NCBI GenBank assembly: GCA_040757335.1
Contig: JBFLXB010000037.1
Location: forward strand, 1-32,407
Direction: 5' to 3'
DNA from: Nitrospirota bacterium
GTDB taxonomy: Bacteria > Nitrospirota > Nitrospiria > 2-01-FULL-66-17
Length of the DNA stretch: 32,407 nt
The translations under genes and the position numbers were made by a program. Below the pieces are notes generated by a model. The model worked only from the letters and a program-made list of their open reading frames with translations, had not been told where the DNA came from and did not search any database. Position 1 is the stretch's first letter. The number at the start of each line of letters is the position of its first letter. Positions 22,377 to 31,154 of the stretch are shown here, piece after piece.

Positions 22377-22979
22377 TTGTCTAAACCTGGCGATGAGACC
22401 GATGACGCGACGTGGGTGCAGCGGGTCCAGGCCGGCGAGACCGAGGCCTTCGACACCTTGGTGCGCCGCTATCAGACGCCGATCTACAACGTGCTCCTCC
22501 GATGGCTGGGCGACCGTGACGAAGCGGCCGAGGTCGCGCAAGACGTGTTCGTGGCGGCGTTCCGGGCGCTGGGTCGCTTTCGCGGCGAGGCCCGGTTTTC
22601 CACCTGGCTCTACCAGATCGCGATCAACCAGGCGAAGAACCGACGCAAGGCCCTTGCGCGCGCGGCCACACACGTGGTCCACAACAGCGGCGATCCAGAA
22701 AACGATCCGCTCGATCGAGTTCCCGATCCGCGACCGAATCCTTCGGATGAGATCGAACGGCGGCAACTGCAGCGCGTGGTCCAAGGGGCGATCAATGGAT
22801 TGGACGCTGACGACGCCCTGGTGGTCATCCTACGCGATCTGCAACAACAGTCGTACCAGGAGATCGCGCGCATATTGGCGGTGCCGGAGGGAACCGTGAA
22901 GTCGAGGCTGTACCGCGCACGCCAAGCTCTCAAGGCGCGGCTCGTGCCGTGGGTCTCTTCGCAGCGGATTCGTTTATGA
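22377..22979 (+). CDS. ECF-type RNA polymerase sigma factor (RpoE-like)
   Basis: A sigma factor of about 200 residues with region 2 (AFDTLVRRYQTPIYNVLLRWLG, EAAEVAQDVFVAAFRAL, FSTWLYQIAINQAKNRRK) and region 4 (LQQQSYQEIARILAVPEG, TVKSRLYRARQALKARL), and no region 3, as in ECF factors. It directs RNA polymerase to a specific regulon. The TTG at 22377 has GAGG nine bases upstream; a TTG at 22362 in the same frame is an alternative. The stop codon overlaps the ATG of the anti-sigma gene (ATGA), so the pair is translationally coupled. No site for autoregulation was identified. Confidence 0.93.
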   Translation: MSKPGDETDDATWVQRVQAGETEAFDTLVRRYQTPIYNVLLRWLGDRDEAAEVAQDVFVAAFRALGRFRGEARFSTWLYQIAINQAKNRRKALARAATHVVHNSGDPENDPLDRVPDPRPNPSDEIERRQLQRVVQGAINGLDADDALVVILRDLQQQSYQEIARILAVPEGTVKSRLYRARQALKARLVPWVSSQRIRL

Positions 22980-23980
22980 CGTGCGATGCCATTCAAGAGC
23001 GTCTTGCCGCGTATGTGGAGCGGCAGCTCGACCCCGAAACGCACCGATTGGTCGAAACGCACCTGGCGTCCTGCCCTACCTGCCGGGCAGAAGCCGAGGC
23101 GCTGGCTGGCGTGATCCGGGCCGTGGCGGATCTGCCGGTGGAAGCTCCGCCGCCCGGATTCTCGCAAGCCGTGATGGCGAGGGTGCGGGCTGAACCGCGC
23201 GCTCCCACGGTGTGGGAACGGCTGTTCGTGCCGCTCTGGATCAAACTGCCCGTGCACGCGGTGGCGTGGATCGTGGTGATTGCCGCCGGGTGGTATCTGT
23301 TTCGCGCCACCCCGCCGGTCCAGGTGCAGGTCGCGCAACGGAGTGAAGAAGTGGTGGGTGGCGCGGCCAAGGGTGACGAGCTCCCTGCCGAGCCTCACCC
23401 TGGTCCGCCTCCGGAAACCGCAATCGCACCGACCGAGAAGCTGCCCACAGCTCCTGGCGGCCTGAAACCGCCGGCAACCGATGCGGATGTTCGGAGGATG
23501 GAGACGTTCGAGCGGCAGACCAAAGACGAGGCCGCTCCCGGTCGATACGACGCGAAGAAGGAATCGGGGTCTCGGACCACGCCTTCATCGGTCCAGTCGT
23601 TTTCCGAGCCCGACCAGGAACTGACAGTGGCCTTGAATGACCCCCCCGGAGACGAGCAGGCCCTCGCGCGCGTACGCGCCGCGGTCGAGCGAGCAGGCGG
23701 CTCGCCGCTGCCAACGGCCCCAAACACGTCGGACACCGTATGGCTCACGATCAACGCTGATCGAGTGGATGTCCTGCGTCAGGAATTGCGGCTCCTTAGC
23801 CGTGTCCCGCCAGACCAACCAGGCAAGGGCGATGGTCCGTCGATGTCGGCTGCCGCCCCACCGGCCTCGCTCAACACCCCGCTCGCCGGACCCGGAGTGA
23901 AAACCGACGATGCACCGGTCGCCAAGGTTCGGGTCCGGGTCACCATCCAGTGGGCCGCGCCCCAACAATCCCTCCCGTAG
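22976..23980 (+). CDS. Zinc-finger anti-sigma factor with a long extracytoplasmic domain
   Basis: A 334-residue membrane protein. The N-terminus is a zf-HC2 anti-sigma domain with His29, Cys33 and Cys36 in H-x3-C-x2-C order (THLASCPTC), which would bind the sigma factor encoded just upstream. One transmembrane helix follows (about 92-109, VHAVAWIVVIAAGWYLF). The remaining 220 residues are outside the cytoplasm: a proline/charge-rich linker (about 110-225) and a small folded part (about 226-280, ALARVRAAVERAGGSPL, VWLTINADRVDVLRQELRLLS) that resembles the DUF2275-type extracytoplasmic domain found in some anti-sigma factors, then a disordered tail. This arrangement suggests envelope-stress sensing; the signal is unknown. 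Confidence 0.9.
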   Translation: MTCDAIQERLAAYVERQLDPETHRLVETHLASCPTCRAEAEALAGVIRAVADLPVEAPPPGFSQAVMARVRAEPRAPTVWERLFVPLWIKLPVHAVAWIVVIAAGWYLFRATPPVQVQVAQRSEEVVGGAAKGDELPAEPHPGPPPETAIAPTEKLPTAPGGLKPPATDADVRRMETFERQTKDEAAPGRYDAKKESGSRTTPSSVQSFSEPDQELTVALNDPPGDEQALARVRAAVERAGGSPLPTAPNTSDTVWLTINADRVDVLRQELRLLSRVPPDQPGKGDGPSMSAAAPPASLNTPLAGPGVKTDDAPVAKVRVRVTIQWAAPQQSLP

Positions 23981-24049
23981 CCTGGAACTTTTCCCGAATC
24001 GCGTTGTCTCACTCGCCGAACCCCATCAAGGGGTGGACGGGGGGACGCG

Positions 24050-26233
24050 ATGTACGACCGACTCGATCCTCGGTATTACCAGATCATGGCCCTGTCAGGG
24101 CTGTTGTTTTACGGCATCTGGGCGCTGTCGTTTGACGTTACCCCCTCGCGCGCAGCGCTCCTGATCACCACCGCGCTGGCCACCCAATGGGCCTGCACGC
24201 GCTTCTGGCGCCTGCCGGAATTCGACCCGCGGAGCGCGCTGATTTCCGCGCTCTCGCTCTGTCTGCTCCTGCGCACGAACGACGCGGTCCTGGCCGCGGC
24301 CGCCGCGGTGATCGCGATCGCAGGCAAATTTATCCTCCGAGTCAACGGCAAACACATTTTCAACCCCACCAATCTTGCCCTGGTCCTCATGTTGCTGCTC
24401 TCCGACCGAGTGTGGGTCTCATCGGGCCAATGGGGTCACGCGGCGTTTTTCGCGTTCTTGATGACGTGTGCGGGTGGGCTGGTGGTCCACCGGGCGTTGC
24501 GCAGCGACGTCACGCTCGCGTTTCTGGGCGCCTATGCCGGCCTGGTGGTCGGACGCGCGTTCTGGCTGGGTCAGCCGCTCGCCGTGCCCCTGCACATGTT
24601 CGAGAACGGCGCGCTGCTGCTCTTTGCCTTCTTCATGATTTCCGACCCCAAAACCACGCCGGACTCGCGGTTGGGCCGCGTGGTCTTCGCCGTGGTCGTC
24701 GCGCTAGGAGCCGGCCTCGTTCAGTTCGTCCTGTATCGCCCCAACGGCCTGTTGTGGTCGCTTGGAACCGTGTCGATCTTCACGCCGCTCATCGACCGAT
24801 TCCTGCCGGCCAGGCGGTACCACTGGAGCGGGAGAGAGGTTCTCGTACCGTTGATCGGCCGATTTGCGGCAATCGTTCACCGAAAGGAGCACACGATGAT
24901 CCGATCCCTCGTCCGTTTGTCTCTGTGCAGTCTGTTCCTGTTGGGATGGGCTGCTTCGGCTTCGGCCTTTTGCGGTTTCTACGTGGCCAAGGCCGATACC
25001 AAGATCTTCAACAAGGCTTCGCAGGTGGTTCTCGCGCGCCTTGAAGATAAAACGGTCATGACTATGGCCAACGACTTCAAAGGTGATCCCACGGAGTTCG
25101 CGGTGGTGGTCCCGGTGCCGACCGTCCTTGCGAAGGACCAGATCCATGTGGGAGATCAAGCCGTGGTCGATCACCTCGACGCGTATTCGGCCCCGCGACT
25201 GGTGGAGTACTACGACGAGAACCCGTGCGCGCGGGTCGACAAGAACGCCGCGGCCCCGCTGGGTTCCGGGACCGTCTTCGAGGCCGCACCCGGCCGGCGA
25301 CAGAAATCGGAGGCCCTGGGGGTGAAAATCGAAGCCCGCTACACCGTAGGTGAGTATGACATCTTGATCCTGTCGGCCACGCAGAGCCACGGATTGGAGA
25401 CGTGGCTGCGCGAAAACGGCTACCGGGTTCCGCCGGGTGCGTCGCGTGTGCTCGGGAGCTACCTCAAACAGGGTATGAAGTTCTTCGTGGCCAAGGTCAA
25501 CCTCTCCGAGCAGGAGCGCCTGGGGTACCAGCACCTCCGGCCGATCCAGGTGGCGTACGAGTCGCCCAAATTCATGCTGCCGATTCGGCTGGGCATGGTC
25601 AACGCGGATGGGGCCCAAGAGCTCTTCGTGTACACGCTGACCCAGCGAGGGCGGGTCGAAGCCACCAACTATCGGACCGTGAAGCTCCCCTCGAACGCCG
25701 AAATCCCGATCTACGTGAAGAACGAGTTTTCACCGTTCTACCAGGCCCTGTTCGCTCACCAAACCGAGAAAGAGCGCGGTTCCGTCGTGTTTGTCGAATA
25801 CGCCTGGGACATGGGCTGGTGCGATCCCTGCGCAGCCGATCCGCTCTCGCGCGATGAGCTCAAACGTCTCGGCGTGTTTTGGCTCGTCGACGGGCCGACC
25901 GGAGCCTTCCGCGGCCCGGCACCTGCCGCCAACGTCTTCCTCACCCGGCTCCACGTGCGTTACGATGCCGCGAGTTTTCCCGAAGATTTGGTCTTTCAGG
26001 AAACGGCTGACCGGACCAATTTCCAGGTCCGGTACGTTCAACGCCACGCGTGGACTGGCGAGGCGTCCTGTCCCGAAGTCGTCTCGTATCGTCGCACCCT
26101 GGCTGAACGGCGCGAGCGCGAGGCTCAGACGTTGGCCTCACTGACCGGGTGGGCGTTGGACGAGATTCGCGCCAAGATGGAGCTGGACGCGCCGCCATCG
26201 ATCCGGCCGTGGTACAAGAAGCTCTGGGAGTAG
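24050..26233 (+). CDS. RnfD/NqrB-like membrane domain fused in frame to a secreted DUF2330 domain
   Basis: One uninterrupted frame of 727 residues that reads as two proteins. Residues 1-282 are an integral membrane domain of the RnfD/NqrB family, with GKHIFNPTNLALVLMLL (100-116) and FMISDPKTTPDSRLG; I do not see the SGAT-type flavinylation motif of full RnfD. From residue 283 a fresh signal peptide (MIRSLVRLSLCSLFLLGWA then ASASA) leads into DUF2330: FCGFYVAKADTKIFNKASQVV, FKGDPTEFAVVVPVPTV, MLPIRLGMVNADGAQEL, GWCDPCAADPLS. DUF2330 proteins are exported and of unknown function. A ribosome binding site precedes Met283, so the second part can probably be made alone. Elsewhere the parts are expected as separate neighbouring genes; here the stop codon between them is absent. 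Confidence 0.75.
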   Translation: MYDRLDPRYYQIMALSGLLFYGIWALSFDVTPSRAALLITTALATQWACTRFWRLPEFDPRSALISALSLCLLLRTNDAVLAAAAAVIAIAGKFILRVNGKHIFNPTNLALVLMLLLSDRVWVSSGQWGHAAFFAFLMTCAGGLVVHRALRSDVTLAFLGAYAGLVVGRAFWLGQPLAVPLHMFENGALLLFAFFMISDPKTTPDSRLGRVVFAVVVALGAGLVQFVLYRPNGLLWSLGTVSIFTPLIDRFLPARRYHWSGREVLVPLIGRFAAIVHRKEHTMIRSLVRLSLCSLFLLGWAASASAFCGFYVAKADTKIFNKASQVVLARLEDKTVMTMANDFKGDPTEFAVVVPVPTVLAKDQIHVGDQAVVDHLDAYSAPRLVEYYDENPCARVDKNAAAPLGSGTVFEAAPGRRQKSEALGVKIEARYTVGEYDILILSATQSHGLETWLRENGYRVPPGASRVLGSYLKQGMKFFVAKVNLSEQERLGYQHLRPIQVAYESPKFMLPIRLGMVNADGAQELFVYTLTQRGRVEATNYRTVKLPSNAEIPIYVKNEFSPFYQALFAHQTEKERGSVVFVEYAWDMGWCDPCAADPLSRDELKRLGVFWLVDGPTGAFRGPAPAANVFLTRLHVRYDAASFPEDLVFQETADRTNFQVRYVQRHAWTGEASCPEVVSYRRTLAERREREAQTLASLTGWALDEIRAKMELDAPPSIRPWYKKLWE
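24885..24898 (+). promoter_or_regulatory. Internal ribosome binding site and start codon for a separate DUF2330 protein
   Basis: AGGAG (24885-24889) lies six bases before ATG at 24896, followed by a textbook signal peptide. This would give a 445-residue secreted DUF2330 protein (24896-26233) independent of the upstream membrane domain. Confidence 0.6.
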
Positions 26234-26311
26234 GAAGCCCTCGACCAGAATCGAGCGTTGCGCCTGGGTGGCCCCACCCCGTATACTTACACGCTTTTTG
26301 CGGAACGCGGC

Positions 26312-26905
26312 GTGCAGCGAATCCTGTTTTTCGACATCGAGACCGTGCCGTCGGAGCACGGGTTCAAATACGGCAAGCCGCGCGGAGCGGACGAACCCGA
26401 GGAGCAGTACATCAAGCGCCTCTCGCTCTCGGCCGTCACCGCGCGGGTGCTGTGCATCGGGTTCGCGCTGGAACCGCCCGCGGATGCGCCGCCTCAGATC
26501 CTGTCCGGCGACGAGGCCACGATCCTCAAGGACTTTTGGGGGCTGATCGAGCGGGCCGACCTCTATGTCGGGCACAATGTCTTGGATTTTGATCTCAAAT
26601 TCATCGTCCAGCGCTCGACGATCCATCGCATCAAGCCCACGCGGGACATCCCGTTTGCGCGTTTTCGCAACGCACCGGTGTTCGACACCATGCAGGAATG
26701 GACGCGTTGGGGGCGAGAGGGCGTGAGCCTGGAAGCGTTGGCGTTGGTGTTGGGACTGAACTCGCCCAAAGACGGCATGGACGGGGCCAAGGTCTATCCC
26801 GCATTCGTTGAGGGACGGGTGCAGGCGATTTATGACTATTGCCGCGGCGACGTGGACACGGTGCGGCGCGTCTACCGCCGATTGAAATTCGCGGAAGGGA
26901 GTTAA
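26312..26905 (+). CDS. PolB-like DEDDy 3'-5' exonuclease
   Basis: A 197-residue cytoplasmic exonuclease of the DNA polymerase B-like exonuclease family (PF10108 type). Exo I is FFDIETV with Asp8 and Glu10, Exo II is YVGHNVLDFDLKFI, and Exo III is YDYCRGDVDTV in the Y-x3-D form, giving the complete DEDDy set for two-metal hydrolysis of single strands from the 3' end. The length fits a stand-alone nuclease with no polymerase part. The GTG at 26312 is preferred because the family begins a few residues before the DIET motif; an upstream frame to 26258 adds unconserved residues. It lies nine bases before ettA and is probably co-transcribed with it. Confidence 0.85.
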   Translation: MQRILFFDIETVPSEHGFKYGKPRGADEPEEQYIKRLSLSAVTARVLCIGFALEPPADAPPQILSGDEATILKDFWGLIERADLYVGHNVLDFDLKFIVQRSTIHRIKPTRDIPFARFRNAPVFDTMQEWTRWGREGVSLEALALVLGLNSPKDGMDGAKVYPAFVEGRVQAIYDYCRGDVDTVRRVYRRLKFAEGS

Positions 26906-26914
26906 CGAGGGTCC

Positions 26915-28594
26915 ATGGCGACGTATCAGTACATCTACACCATGCAGCGGGTCACCAAGGTGGTTCCGCCCAAGCGCGAAATTCTCAAAGATATTTCGTT
27001 GTCGTTCTACCCCGGCGCCAAGATCGGCGTGCTGGGGCTGAACGGATCGGGCAAGTCCACGCTCTTGCGGATCATGGCGGGCGTGGACACGGACATCTTG
27101 GGTGACGCCAAGCCGGCCAAAGGCATCAAGATCGGCTATTTGCCTCAAGAACCGCAACTCGACCTCGCGAAAGATGTGCGCGGGAACGTTGAAGAGGGCG
27201 TAGCCGCGACCAAGAAGCTGCTCGACGAGTTCAACGCGCTGTCGGCCCGGTTCGCGGACCCGATGTCGGACGACCAAATGGCCGCGTTGCTCGATCAACA
27301 GGCCAAGCTGCAGGAACAGATCGACGCTGCCAACGCGTGGGAGTTGGACCGGCAACTGGAAATCGCGGCGGACGCGCTGCGTCTGCCGCCGTGGGACGCG
27401 GACGTGAAGACGCTCTCGGGCGGCGAGCGGCGCCGGGTGGCGCTCTGCCGGCTGCTGTTGTCCAACCCCGACATGCTGCTGTTGGATGAGCCCACCAACC
27501 ACCTCGACGCCGAGTCCGTGGCCTGGCTGGAGCGGTTCCTCAAAGACTTCAAGGGCACCGTGGTCGCGGTCACCCATGACCGCTATTTCTTGGACAACGT
27601 CGCGGGCTGGATCTTGGAGCTGGACCGTGGACGAGGCATTCCTTGGGAAGGCAACTACTCGTCGTGGTTGGATCAGAAAGCGCTGCGCCTGGCGCAGGAG
27701 GAGAAACAGGAGTCGGCGCGCCAGCGCGCGCTCAAACACGAATTGGAATGGGTGCGGACCGCTCCCAAGGGCCGTCACGCCAAGAGCAAGGCGCGGCTGA
27801 AAGCGTATGAGGAGCTGGCCTCCAAGGAGGTCGAGGGACGGAACGAGACCAAAGACATCGTGATCCCGCCGGGGCCTCGTCTGGGCGAACTCGTCATCGA
27901 AGCCAAGGATCTGACCAAGGGGTATGGCGATCGCGTGCTGATCGACGGCTTGTCGTTCAGCCTGCCCCGCGGCGGCATCGTGGGAATCATTGGTCCGAAT
28001 GGGGCGGGCAAGACCACGTTGTTCCGACTGCTGGTCGGGCAGGAAAAGCCCGACAGCGGCACGATTAAAGTCAGCGACACGGTCAAGCTCGCCTACGTGG
28101 ATCAGTCGCGGGATGCCCTCGACGGATCAAAAACCGTCTACGAGGAGATTTCGGGCGGACGGGACGTGATCGAAGTGGGTAAACGTGAGCTCTCTTCCCG
28201 CGCGTACGTAGGCGGGTTCAATTTCAAGAACACGGACCAGCAGAAGTTGGTCAAAGAGTTATCGGGCGGCGAGCGCAATCGCGTTCACCTGGCCAAGGTC
28301 ATCAAGAGCGGGGGCAACGTGCTGTTGCTCGACGAGCCCAGCAATGATCTGGACGTCGAGACATTGCGTGCGCTGGAGGAGGCTATTCTTGATTTTGCGG
28401 GGTGCGTGCTGGTCATCAGCCACGATCGATGGTTTCTCGATCGTATCGCCACGCACATCCTCGCGTTCGAAGGTGACAGCCGCGTCGTGTGGTTCGAGGG
28501 CAATTACCAGGAGTACGAGGCGGATCGACACAAACGCCTCGGCACCGACGCGGATCAGCCGCATCGGATCAAGTACCGCAAGCTGACGCACTGA
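26915..28594 (+). CDS. ettA: Energy-dependent translational throttle protein EttA (ABC-F)
   Basis: A 559-residue soluble ABC-F ATPase with two nucleotide-binding domains and no membrane part. Walker A motifs are GLNGSGKST (41-49) and GPNGAGKTT (about 359), signatures LSGGERRRV (about 167) and LSGGERNRV (about 449), Walker [12 protein letters not shown] and [11 protein letters not shown]. The N-terminus ([21 protein letters not shown]) and the linker with the PtIM and arm region ([16 protein letters not shown]) match EttA specifically. EttA binds the ribosomal E site and gates the start of elongation according to ATP level. Its glutamates in both Walker B motifs are intact. It is followed by a small zinc-ribbon gene 12 bases downstream. 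Confidence 0.97.
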   Translation: MATYQYIYTMQRVTKVVPPKREILKDISLSFYPGAKIGVLGLNGSGKSTLLRIMAGVDTDILGDAKPAKGIKIGYLPQEPQLDLAKDVRGNVEEGVAATKKLLDEFNALSARFADPMSDDQMAALLDQQAKLQEQIDAANAWELDRQLEIAADALRLPPWDADVKTLSGGERRRVALCRLLLSNPDMLLLDEPTNHLDAESVAWLERFLKDFKGTVVAVTHDRYFLDNVAGWILELDRGRGIPWEGNYSSWLDQKALRLAQEEKQESARQRALKHELEWVRTAPKGRHAKSKARLKAYEELASKEVEGRNETKDIVIPPGPRLGELVIEAKDLTKGYGDRVLIDGLSFSLPRGGIVGIIGPNGAGKTTLFRLLVGQEKPDSGTIKVSDTVKLAYVDQSRDALDGSKTVYEEISGGRDVIEVGKRELSSRAYVGGFNFKNTDQQKLVKELSGGERNRVHLAKVIKSGGNVLLLDEPSNDLDVETLRALEEAILDFAGCVLVISHDRWFLDRIATHILAFEGDSRVVWFEGNYQEYEADRHKRLGTDADQPHRIKYRKLTH

Positions 28595-28606
28595 ACCCTC
28601 CGCACC

Positions 28607-28792
28607 ATGAAGATGTTGAAAGTCAGCCGCGGCTCGTTGTTCATCTGCGAGACCTGTTACCACATCATCGAAGAGTCGGGGCAGATCGAGGGCGACCGCG
28701 CCACGTCCGACGCCGTGATCGCGGAGTTGTGTCCGAACTGCGAGGATCAGAACAAGCCGCTGCTGGATGATCTGCTGGGCAGCGAAGAGTAA
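28607..28792 (+). CDS. Small zinc-ribbon protein downstream of ettA
   Basis: A 61-residue acidic protein with two CxxC pairs: CETC at residues 15-18 and CPNC at 42-45, spaced as in a zinc ribbon or rubredoxin-like knuckle. The rest is soluble, with an acidic C-terminus (LLDDLLGSEE). I do not recognise the family. An ATG two codons later (28613) is an alternative start; no strong ribosome binding site is present. It follows ettA by 12 bases and so is likely co-transcribed, which hints at a ribosome- or RNA-related role without proving one. Confidence 0.72.
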   Translation: MKMLKVSRGSLFICETCYHIIEESGQIEGDRATSDAVIAELCPNCEDQNKPLLDDLLGSEE

Positions 28793-28812
28793 TATCCGTC
28801 TGGGTGCGATTC

Positions 28813-28841
28813 TTGATTCGCCCCAACGCTCTTGATATTCT
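28813..28841 (+). promoter_or_regulatory. Sigma70-type promoter of queE
   Basis: TTGATT and TATTCT are separated by 17 bases; predicted transcription start is about 30 bases before the queE ATG. No preQ1 riboswitch fits in that short leader. Confidence 0.42.
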
Positions 28842-28877
28842 GACTCGTCTGCTGGGCTGAGCAGGTTTTGGATCGCG

Positions 28878-29513
28878 ATGCGTATCACGGAAATCTTTCA
28901 CAGCATTCAAGGCGAGTCCACCTTCGTCGGACTGCCGTGTGTCTTTGTCCGCGTCACGGGGTGCCCGTTGCGGTGCACGTGGTGCGACACGACGTACGCG
29001 TTTTACGACGGCCAGGAGATGAGCGTCGAGCAGATCGTCGAGCGGGTGGAACGCTACGACTGTCGTCTCGTCGAAATTACGGGCGGCGAACCGCTCCATC
29101 ATCCCGAGGCCTTGGAGCTGACCACCCGGTTGCTGGATGCGGGCTACGCGGTGTTGGTGGAGACCAGCGGTGCGGTCGATATTGCACCCCTCGACCCGCG
29201 CGCCGTGGTCATCATGGACCTGAAGTGTCCGGGGAGCGGCATGGCGGATCGCAACCTGTGGAGCAATCTCGACCGCCTGAAACCGAGCGATCAGATCAAA
29301 TTCGTCGTCAAAGACCGCGCGGACTACCAGTGGGCGCGGGACGTGCTCGCACGGACAGGACTCCACGAACGCCACGCGGTCTTGTTGTCGCCCGTGTTCG
29401 GGGAGCTTGATCCCAAAGCCCTGGCGGCATGGGTCCTCGAAGACCGACTCCCGATTCGTCTTCAACTCCAACTCCACAAATTGATCTGGGATCCTGCCGC
29501 ACGCGGCGTCTAA
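28878..29513 (+). CDS. queE: 7-carboxy-7-deazaguanine synthase (radical SAM)
   Basis: A 211-residue radical SAM enzyme that converts 6-carboxytetrahydropterin to 7-carboxy-7-deazaguanine in queuosine precursor synthesis. The start MRITEIFHSIQGES is diagnostic, and the cluster-binding motif is C-x3-C-x2-C (Cys29, Cys33, Cys36; CPLRCTWCDTTYAF), the form common to compact QueE proteins. Further conserved parts are VEITGGEPL for SAM binding and LQLHKLIW near the C-terminus. Other queuosine genes (queC, queD, queF) are not in the window. The gene has its own predicted promoter and precedes the aminopeptidase gene by 54 bases. Confidence 0.96.
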   Translation: MRITEIFHSIQGESTFVGLPCVFVRVTGCPLRCTWCDTTYAFYDGQEMSVEQIVERVERYDCRLVEITGGEPLHHPEALELTTRLLDAGYAVLVETSGAVDIAPLDPRAVVIMDLKCPGSGMADRNLWSNLDRLKPSDQIKFVVKDRADYQWARDVLARTGLHERHAVLLSPVFGELDPKALAAWVLEDRLPIRLQLQLHKLIWDPAARGV

Positions 29514-29567
29514 GCGCGCGAGGTCGGCACACGAAGAGGCCCAACAAGGAGGCCAAACGAGACGACT

Positions 29568-31154
29568 ATGACGCGATCGATTACCGTGAAGACCGGGTCA
29601 CTGCATGCCGCACCCGACGATGCCGTGGTCGTGTTTCGCTACCAAGACGGCGAGCCTCCCCGCGCGTTCAGGGCGATCGCGCAAGCCCTGGGCGCGTCGT
29701 TTCAGTCCGCGCTGACCGGGGCCGGTTTCGAGGGCAAGACCGGGCAGGCGGTGCTCGTGCACACCGGCGGTCGGATTCGAGCGCGGGCGGTTGTCGCGGC
29801 CGGGTTGGGCGGCCGCGACGGCGCGGAGCCCGAACGCGTGCGGCAAGCCGCGGCCCGCGCGGCCCAGCGCGCGAGGGAGGCGGGCTGCGAGCGGGTGGCG
29901 TTTGATCTCGCCATCGGGGGTGATCCCGAGGAGACGGCGCGAGCCTGCGTCGAGGGCGCCGTGATGGGCCTCTACCGGTTCAGCCGGTATAAGACGGAGA
30001 ACGGAGACCAGCGTCGCGAGGTGAAGGCCCTCGCGCTCTACGCCGACGAGGCCGATGCGGCGGCTGTCCGATCCGGCGCGCGGCGGGGCACGATCGTGGC
30101 CGAAGCGGTGAACCAGGTGCGCGATCTCGGCAACCTGCCCGCGAACGTGGCAACCCCGACGTACGTGGCGGACCAGGCCAGACGGATCGCGCGCCAGCAC
30201 GGGCTTGCGTGCGAGGTCATCGACCGCAAGGGCATGGAGCGGCTGGGGATGGGCGCCCTGCTGGGCGTGGCGCGCGGGAGCGTGGAACCGCCCAAGCTGA
30301 TCATCCTGCGGTATCAGGGCCGCGGGACACCCGGCGCGAACGGATCGCGAGGGGCGGATCGGCCGATCGCGCTGGTCGGCAAAACGATCACGTTCGACAG
30401 CGGAGGGATCTCGCTCAAGCCGGCCGAAAACATGGAGCAGATGAAGAGCGACATGCTCGGCGGAGCCGGCGTTCTGGCGGTGTTGGAGGCCGCCGCGAAA
30501 CTGCGGCTGCGGGTGTCGGTGGTCGGTCTGCTCCCGGCGACCGAAAACATGCCGAGCGGCACGGCCATCAAACCGGGAGACGTGGTGACGGCTATGTCGG
30601 GCACGACCATCGAGGTGGTCAACACCGACGCGGAGGGTCGCCTGGTCCTGGCGGATGCGCTGGCGTACGCGGTCAAGCGATTCCGGCCCCGGCTCGCGTT
30701 GGACATCGCGACGCTGACCGGTGCGTGTTCGGTCGCACTCGGCCAGCACGCCATCGGACTGCTCGGGACCGACGAGGCTCTGGTCGGCGGGCTCAAACGG
30801 GCCGCGGAGGAATCCGGGGAGCGCGTGTGGCAGTTGCCGCTGTGGGACGACTACTACGAGCAGATCAAGAGCGACGTCGCGGATCTCAAAAACACCGGCG
30901 GACGGCCCGCCGGAACGATCACGGCTGCCGCGTTCCTCAGCAAATTCGTCGGCGAGACGCCGTGGGCGCACCTCGACATCGCCGGAACCATGTGGGGGAG
31001 CGACACGCGGCACTACGTCACCAAGGGCGCAACCGGAGCGGGCGTTCGGCTGCTGATCCAGTTCCTCATGGATGAAGCCGCCGCCGCGCACCGGGGACGC
31101 GTCCACCCGCCCGCGCGGAGGACCCGGCGCGCGCCGCGTCCCGTGCAACGATGA
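29568..31154 (+). CDS. pepA: Leucyl (cytosol) aminopeptidase, M17 family
   Basis: A 528-residue two-domain peptidase that removes N-terminal residues from peptides in the cytoplasm, normally as a hexamer with two metal ions. The N-terminal macro-like domain covers about residues 1-165. The catalytic domain has VGKTITFDSGGISLKP (Lys and Asp ligands, about 270), DMLGGAGVLA, the M17 signature NTDAEGRL (about 352-359) and a conserved TGACSVALG. The last 25 residues (from AHRGRVHPPARRTRR) form an unusual arginine/proline-rich extension beyond the family core. The ATG follows AGGAGG at longer than usual spacing. The stop overlaps the nagZ start (ATGA). Some homologues also bind DNA, but nothing here shows that. 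Confidence 0.96.
   Translation: MTRSITVKTGSLHAAPDDAVVVFRYQDGEPPRAFRAIAQALGASFQSALTGAGFEGKTGQAVLVHTGGRIRARAVVAAGLGGRDGAEPERVRQAAARAAQRAREAGCERVAFDLAIGGDPEETARACVEGAVMGLYRFSRYKTENGDQRREVKALALYADEADAAAVRSGARRGTIVAEAVNQVRDLGNLPANVATPTYVADQARRIARQHGLACEVIDRKGMERLGMGALLGVARGSVEPPKLIILRYQGRGTPGANGSRGADRPIALVGKTITFDSGGISLKPAENMEQMKSDMLGGAGVLAVLEAAAKLRLRVSVVGLLPATENMPSGTAIKPGDVVTAMSGTTIEVVNTDAEGRLVLADALAYAVKRFRPRLALDIATLTGACSVALGQHAIGLLGTDEALVGGLKRAAEESGERVWQLPLWDDYYEQIKSDVADLKNTGGRPAGTITAAAFLSKFVGETPWAHLDIAGTMWGSDTRHYVTKGATGAGVRLLIQFLMDEAAAAHRGRVHPPARRTRRAPRPVQR

Noticed and set aside
26138-27778. Open minus-strand frame of 546 codons opposite the exonuclease and ettA genes
   Set aside because: It lies antisense to confidently identified genes, has no recognisable domain, and such frames are common in GC-rich DNA.
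28842-28877. preQ1 riboswitch before queE
   Set aside because: The leader is only about 30 bases after the predicted promoter and lacks the conserved aptamer pattern.
29598-31148. Open minus-strand frame of 516 codons opposite pepA
   Set aside because: Arg/His/Pro-rich translation without motifs, fully antisense to the M17 peptidase; a composition artefact.
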